Source: an uncultured Gammaproteobacteria bacterium | GTDB taxonomy: Bacteria > Pseudomonadota > Gammaproteobacteria > Arenicellales > UBA868 | DNA: 7,146 nucleotides | Reading direction: 5' to 3' | Assembly (NCBI GenBank): GCA_913051905.1 | Contig: CAJXBY010000136.1 | Span: 1 to 7,146 of the forward strand | Shown here: one piece after another, positions 6,385-7,146 of the stretch | Numbering within the stretch: position 1 is the first letter of the stretch | How the letters are laid out: every line of letters starts with the position of its first letter | Notes under the pieces: model-generated | The model's database searches: none | What the model was told of the DNA's origin: nothing | What the model saw: only the letters and a program-made list of their open reading frames with translations | Made by a program: the position numbers and the translations under genes

Positions 6385-6409
6385 CCGGTCAGCATCGATT
6401 GTTGACCGG
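6385..6409. promoter_or_regulatory. 25-bp dyad with 7-bp perfect arms, candidate operator for the tct genes
   Basis: CCGGTCA at 6385-6391 and TGACCGG at 6403-6409 are exact inverted copies separated by 11 bp, one turn of the helix from arm to arm. The spacer adds two more symmetric pairs. A third exact TGACCGG lies at 6357-6363, and one-mismatch copies are TGACCGT at 6450-6456 and CTGGTCA at 6472-6478. Repeated half-sites in front of a transporter operon suggest binding of a dimeric regulator. No regulator gene is in the window, so its family cannot be named. Confidence 0.5.
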
Positions 6410-6515
6410 TTCGGTTCCTGATGCAAGACGCTCTTGGGCGGTACATCAGTGACCGTCGAAACCGCCGAACCCTGGTCAATACGGTCCGCAATTCACCGGA
6501 AAATCAAGGACAGCG

Positions 6516-7146
6516 TTATTCGTCGCCAGACAGCCGGTCGACGATGTGCCGCGCAATCGGAAAACACGACGTGGCCGCCGGCGACGGTGCATTGCAAACC
6601 ACAAGGCAATGGGCGGTTCTGTGAAACAGAAAGTCGTCTACAAGCTTACCCTCAACGCTGACCGCCTGGGCCCTGATTCCCGGTGGGTAGGCCTGCAGAT
6701 CGGCAAGGGTCAGACCAGGGCTGTACTTCTGGACCTCCTTGAGATAGCCCCGTTTGGACAAACCATTTTTCAGTTCCTTGACCGCGCTGCCGAAATGCCT
6801 CCACAGGACCCGGTGAAAGCCCGGGAAAGTCAACATTTCAATACTGTCTCCCCAGGCAAAGGCGAACCGGCTGTACCCTTCACGTGAGAAATTGACCACT
6901 GCGTTTGGACCCACAGTGACCGAGCCGTCGATCATCCGAGTCAGATGGACACCGAGAAAAGGAAGCGCCGGATCGGGTATGGGGTAGATCAGATGACGGA
7001 TGATCTGATTATGGCGCTCTGAGAGCCGGTAGTAGTCCCCCCGAAACGGTACGATCTGAAAATCCGGCTGCCCCCCCAGCATCCGAACCAGCCGGTCGGC
7101 CATCACACCGCCGCAGGCAATCAGCTTACCCCCAGAGATCTCTTTG
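6516..7146 (-). CDS. L-2-hydroxyglutarate oxidase-like FAD-dependent oxidoreductase, C-terminal part
   Basis: The frame is open to the right edge (first full codon 7145-7143), so the true start lies outside. About 209 residues are visible, roughly half of the usual length near 400. Motifs typical of L-2-hydroxyglutarate oxidase (LhgO) are clear in the visible part: VPFRGDYYRL (about 32-41), PDPALPFLGVHLTRMIDG (about 57-74) followed by VTVGPNAV, PGIRAQAV (about 155-162), VDDF, and NAPSPAATS (about 185-193) near the FAD-contacting C-terminus. LhgO oxidises L-2-hydroxyglutarate to 2-oxoglutarate, passing electrons to the membrane quinone pool. The N-terminal FAD-binding fold is not in the window. 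A substrate other than L-2-hydroxyglutarate is possible in this DAO-related family. Its direction matches the tct genes, but a 250-nt gap separates them. Confidence 0.85.
   Translation of the reverse strand, partial: KEISGGKLIACGGVMADRLVRMLGGQPDFQIVPFRGDYYRLSERHNQIIRHLIYPIPDPALPFLGVHLTRMIDGSVTVGPNAVVNFSREGYSRFAFAWGDSIEMLTFPGFHRVLWRHFGSAVKELKNGLSKRGYLKEVQKYSPGLTLADLQAYPPGIRAQAVSVEGKLVDDFLFHRTAHCLVVCNAPSPAATSCFPIARHIVDRLSGDE

Larger units (their letters stand above)
6266..6515 (-). other. Intergenic region upstream of tctC, probable promoter region
   Basis: This 250-bp gap between the oxidase-like gene and tctC is long for an operon interior, so tctC may have its own promoter. A weak sigma-70-like pair can be drawn on the minus strand: TTGCAT at 6426-6421 and AACAAT at 6403-6398, 17 nt apart. 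Matches are only 3/6 and 4/6. The -10 candidate would overlap the dyad at 6385-6409. I see no GC-rich hairpin with a T-run after the oxidase stop at 6516, so read-through remains possible. The small open frames here look like chance. Confidence 0.45.

Noticed and set aside
6421..6887. Plus-strand open frames opposite the LhgO-like gene and the tctC upstream region
   Set aside because: The minus-strand frame has strong LhgO family motifs. The plus-strand products show no domain, signal or ribosome binding site.

Overview
The window looks like chromosome of an environmental, heterotrophic Pseudomonadota (proteobacterium). The base composition is moderately GC-rich. It carries a tripartite tricarboxylate transporter (TTT/Tct) with a Bug-type periplasmic receptor, a family most abundant in that phylum, and the start regions have Shine-Dalgarno-like sequences. 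Nothing in the sequence allows a genus call. There are no rRNA or tRNA genes, no CRISPR array and no insertion sequence. Every complete gene reads as intact.

Layout, left to right. (1) Positions 1-59 may hold the first codons of a minus-strand gene that leaves the window. (2) Positions 76-1047 (minus) encode a D-2-hydroxyacid dehydrogenase of the glyoxylate/hydroxypyruvate reductase type. (3) Positions 1048-1319 are a divergent intergenic region with a 21-bp near-palindrome. (4) Positions 1320-2078 (plus) encode a classical short-chain dehydrogenase. (5) A short convergent gap, 2079-2166, holds a 10-bp perfect inverted repeat. (6) A minus-strand cluster fills the rest, in transcription order: the C-terminal half of an L-2-hydroxyglutarate oxidase-like FAD enzyme (7146-6516), the receptor tctC (6265-5297), the small membrane subunit tctB (5212-4709), the large permease tctA (4681-2993), and an L-aspartate dehydrogenase-family enzyme (3000-2167) whose start overlaps the tctA stop.

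The cluster reads as an uptake-and-oxidation module for a hydroxy- or amino-carboxylate. TctC would capture a small carboxylate in the periplasm and TctAB would import it. The flanking enzymes (LhgO-like oxidase, aspartate dehydrogenase-like enzyme, and more distantly the 2-hydroxyacid dehydrogenase and SDR) would interconvert hydroxy, oxo and amino acids. The actual substrate cannot be read from the sequence.

The most notable non-coding signals are three exact copies of a 7-bp word (TGACCGG/CCGGTCA), two of them forming a dyad, in the gap upstream of tctC; a strong imperfect hairpin between tctC and tctB; and the dyad between the two divergent dehydrogenase genes. I see no clear evidence of an entirely new biological system. 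The best candidate for something undescribed is the pairing of a TTT transporter with a translationally coupled aspartate dehydrogenase-like enzyme and an LhgO-like oxidase.
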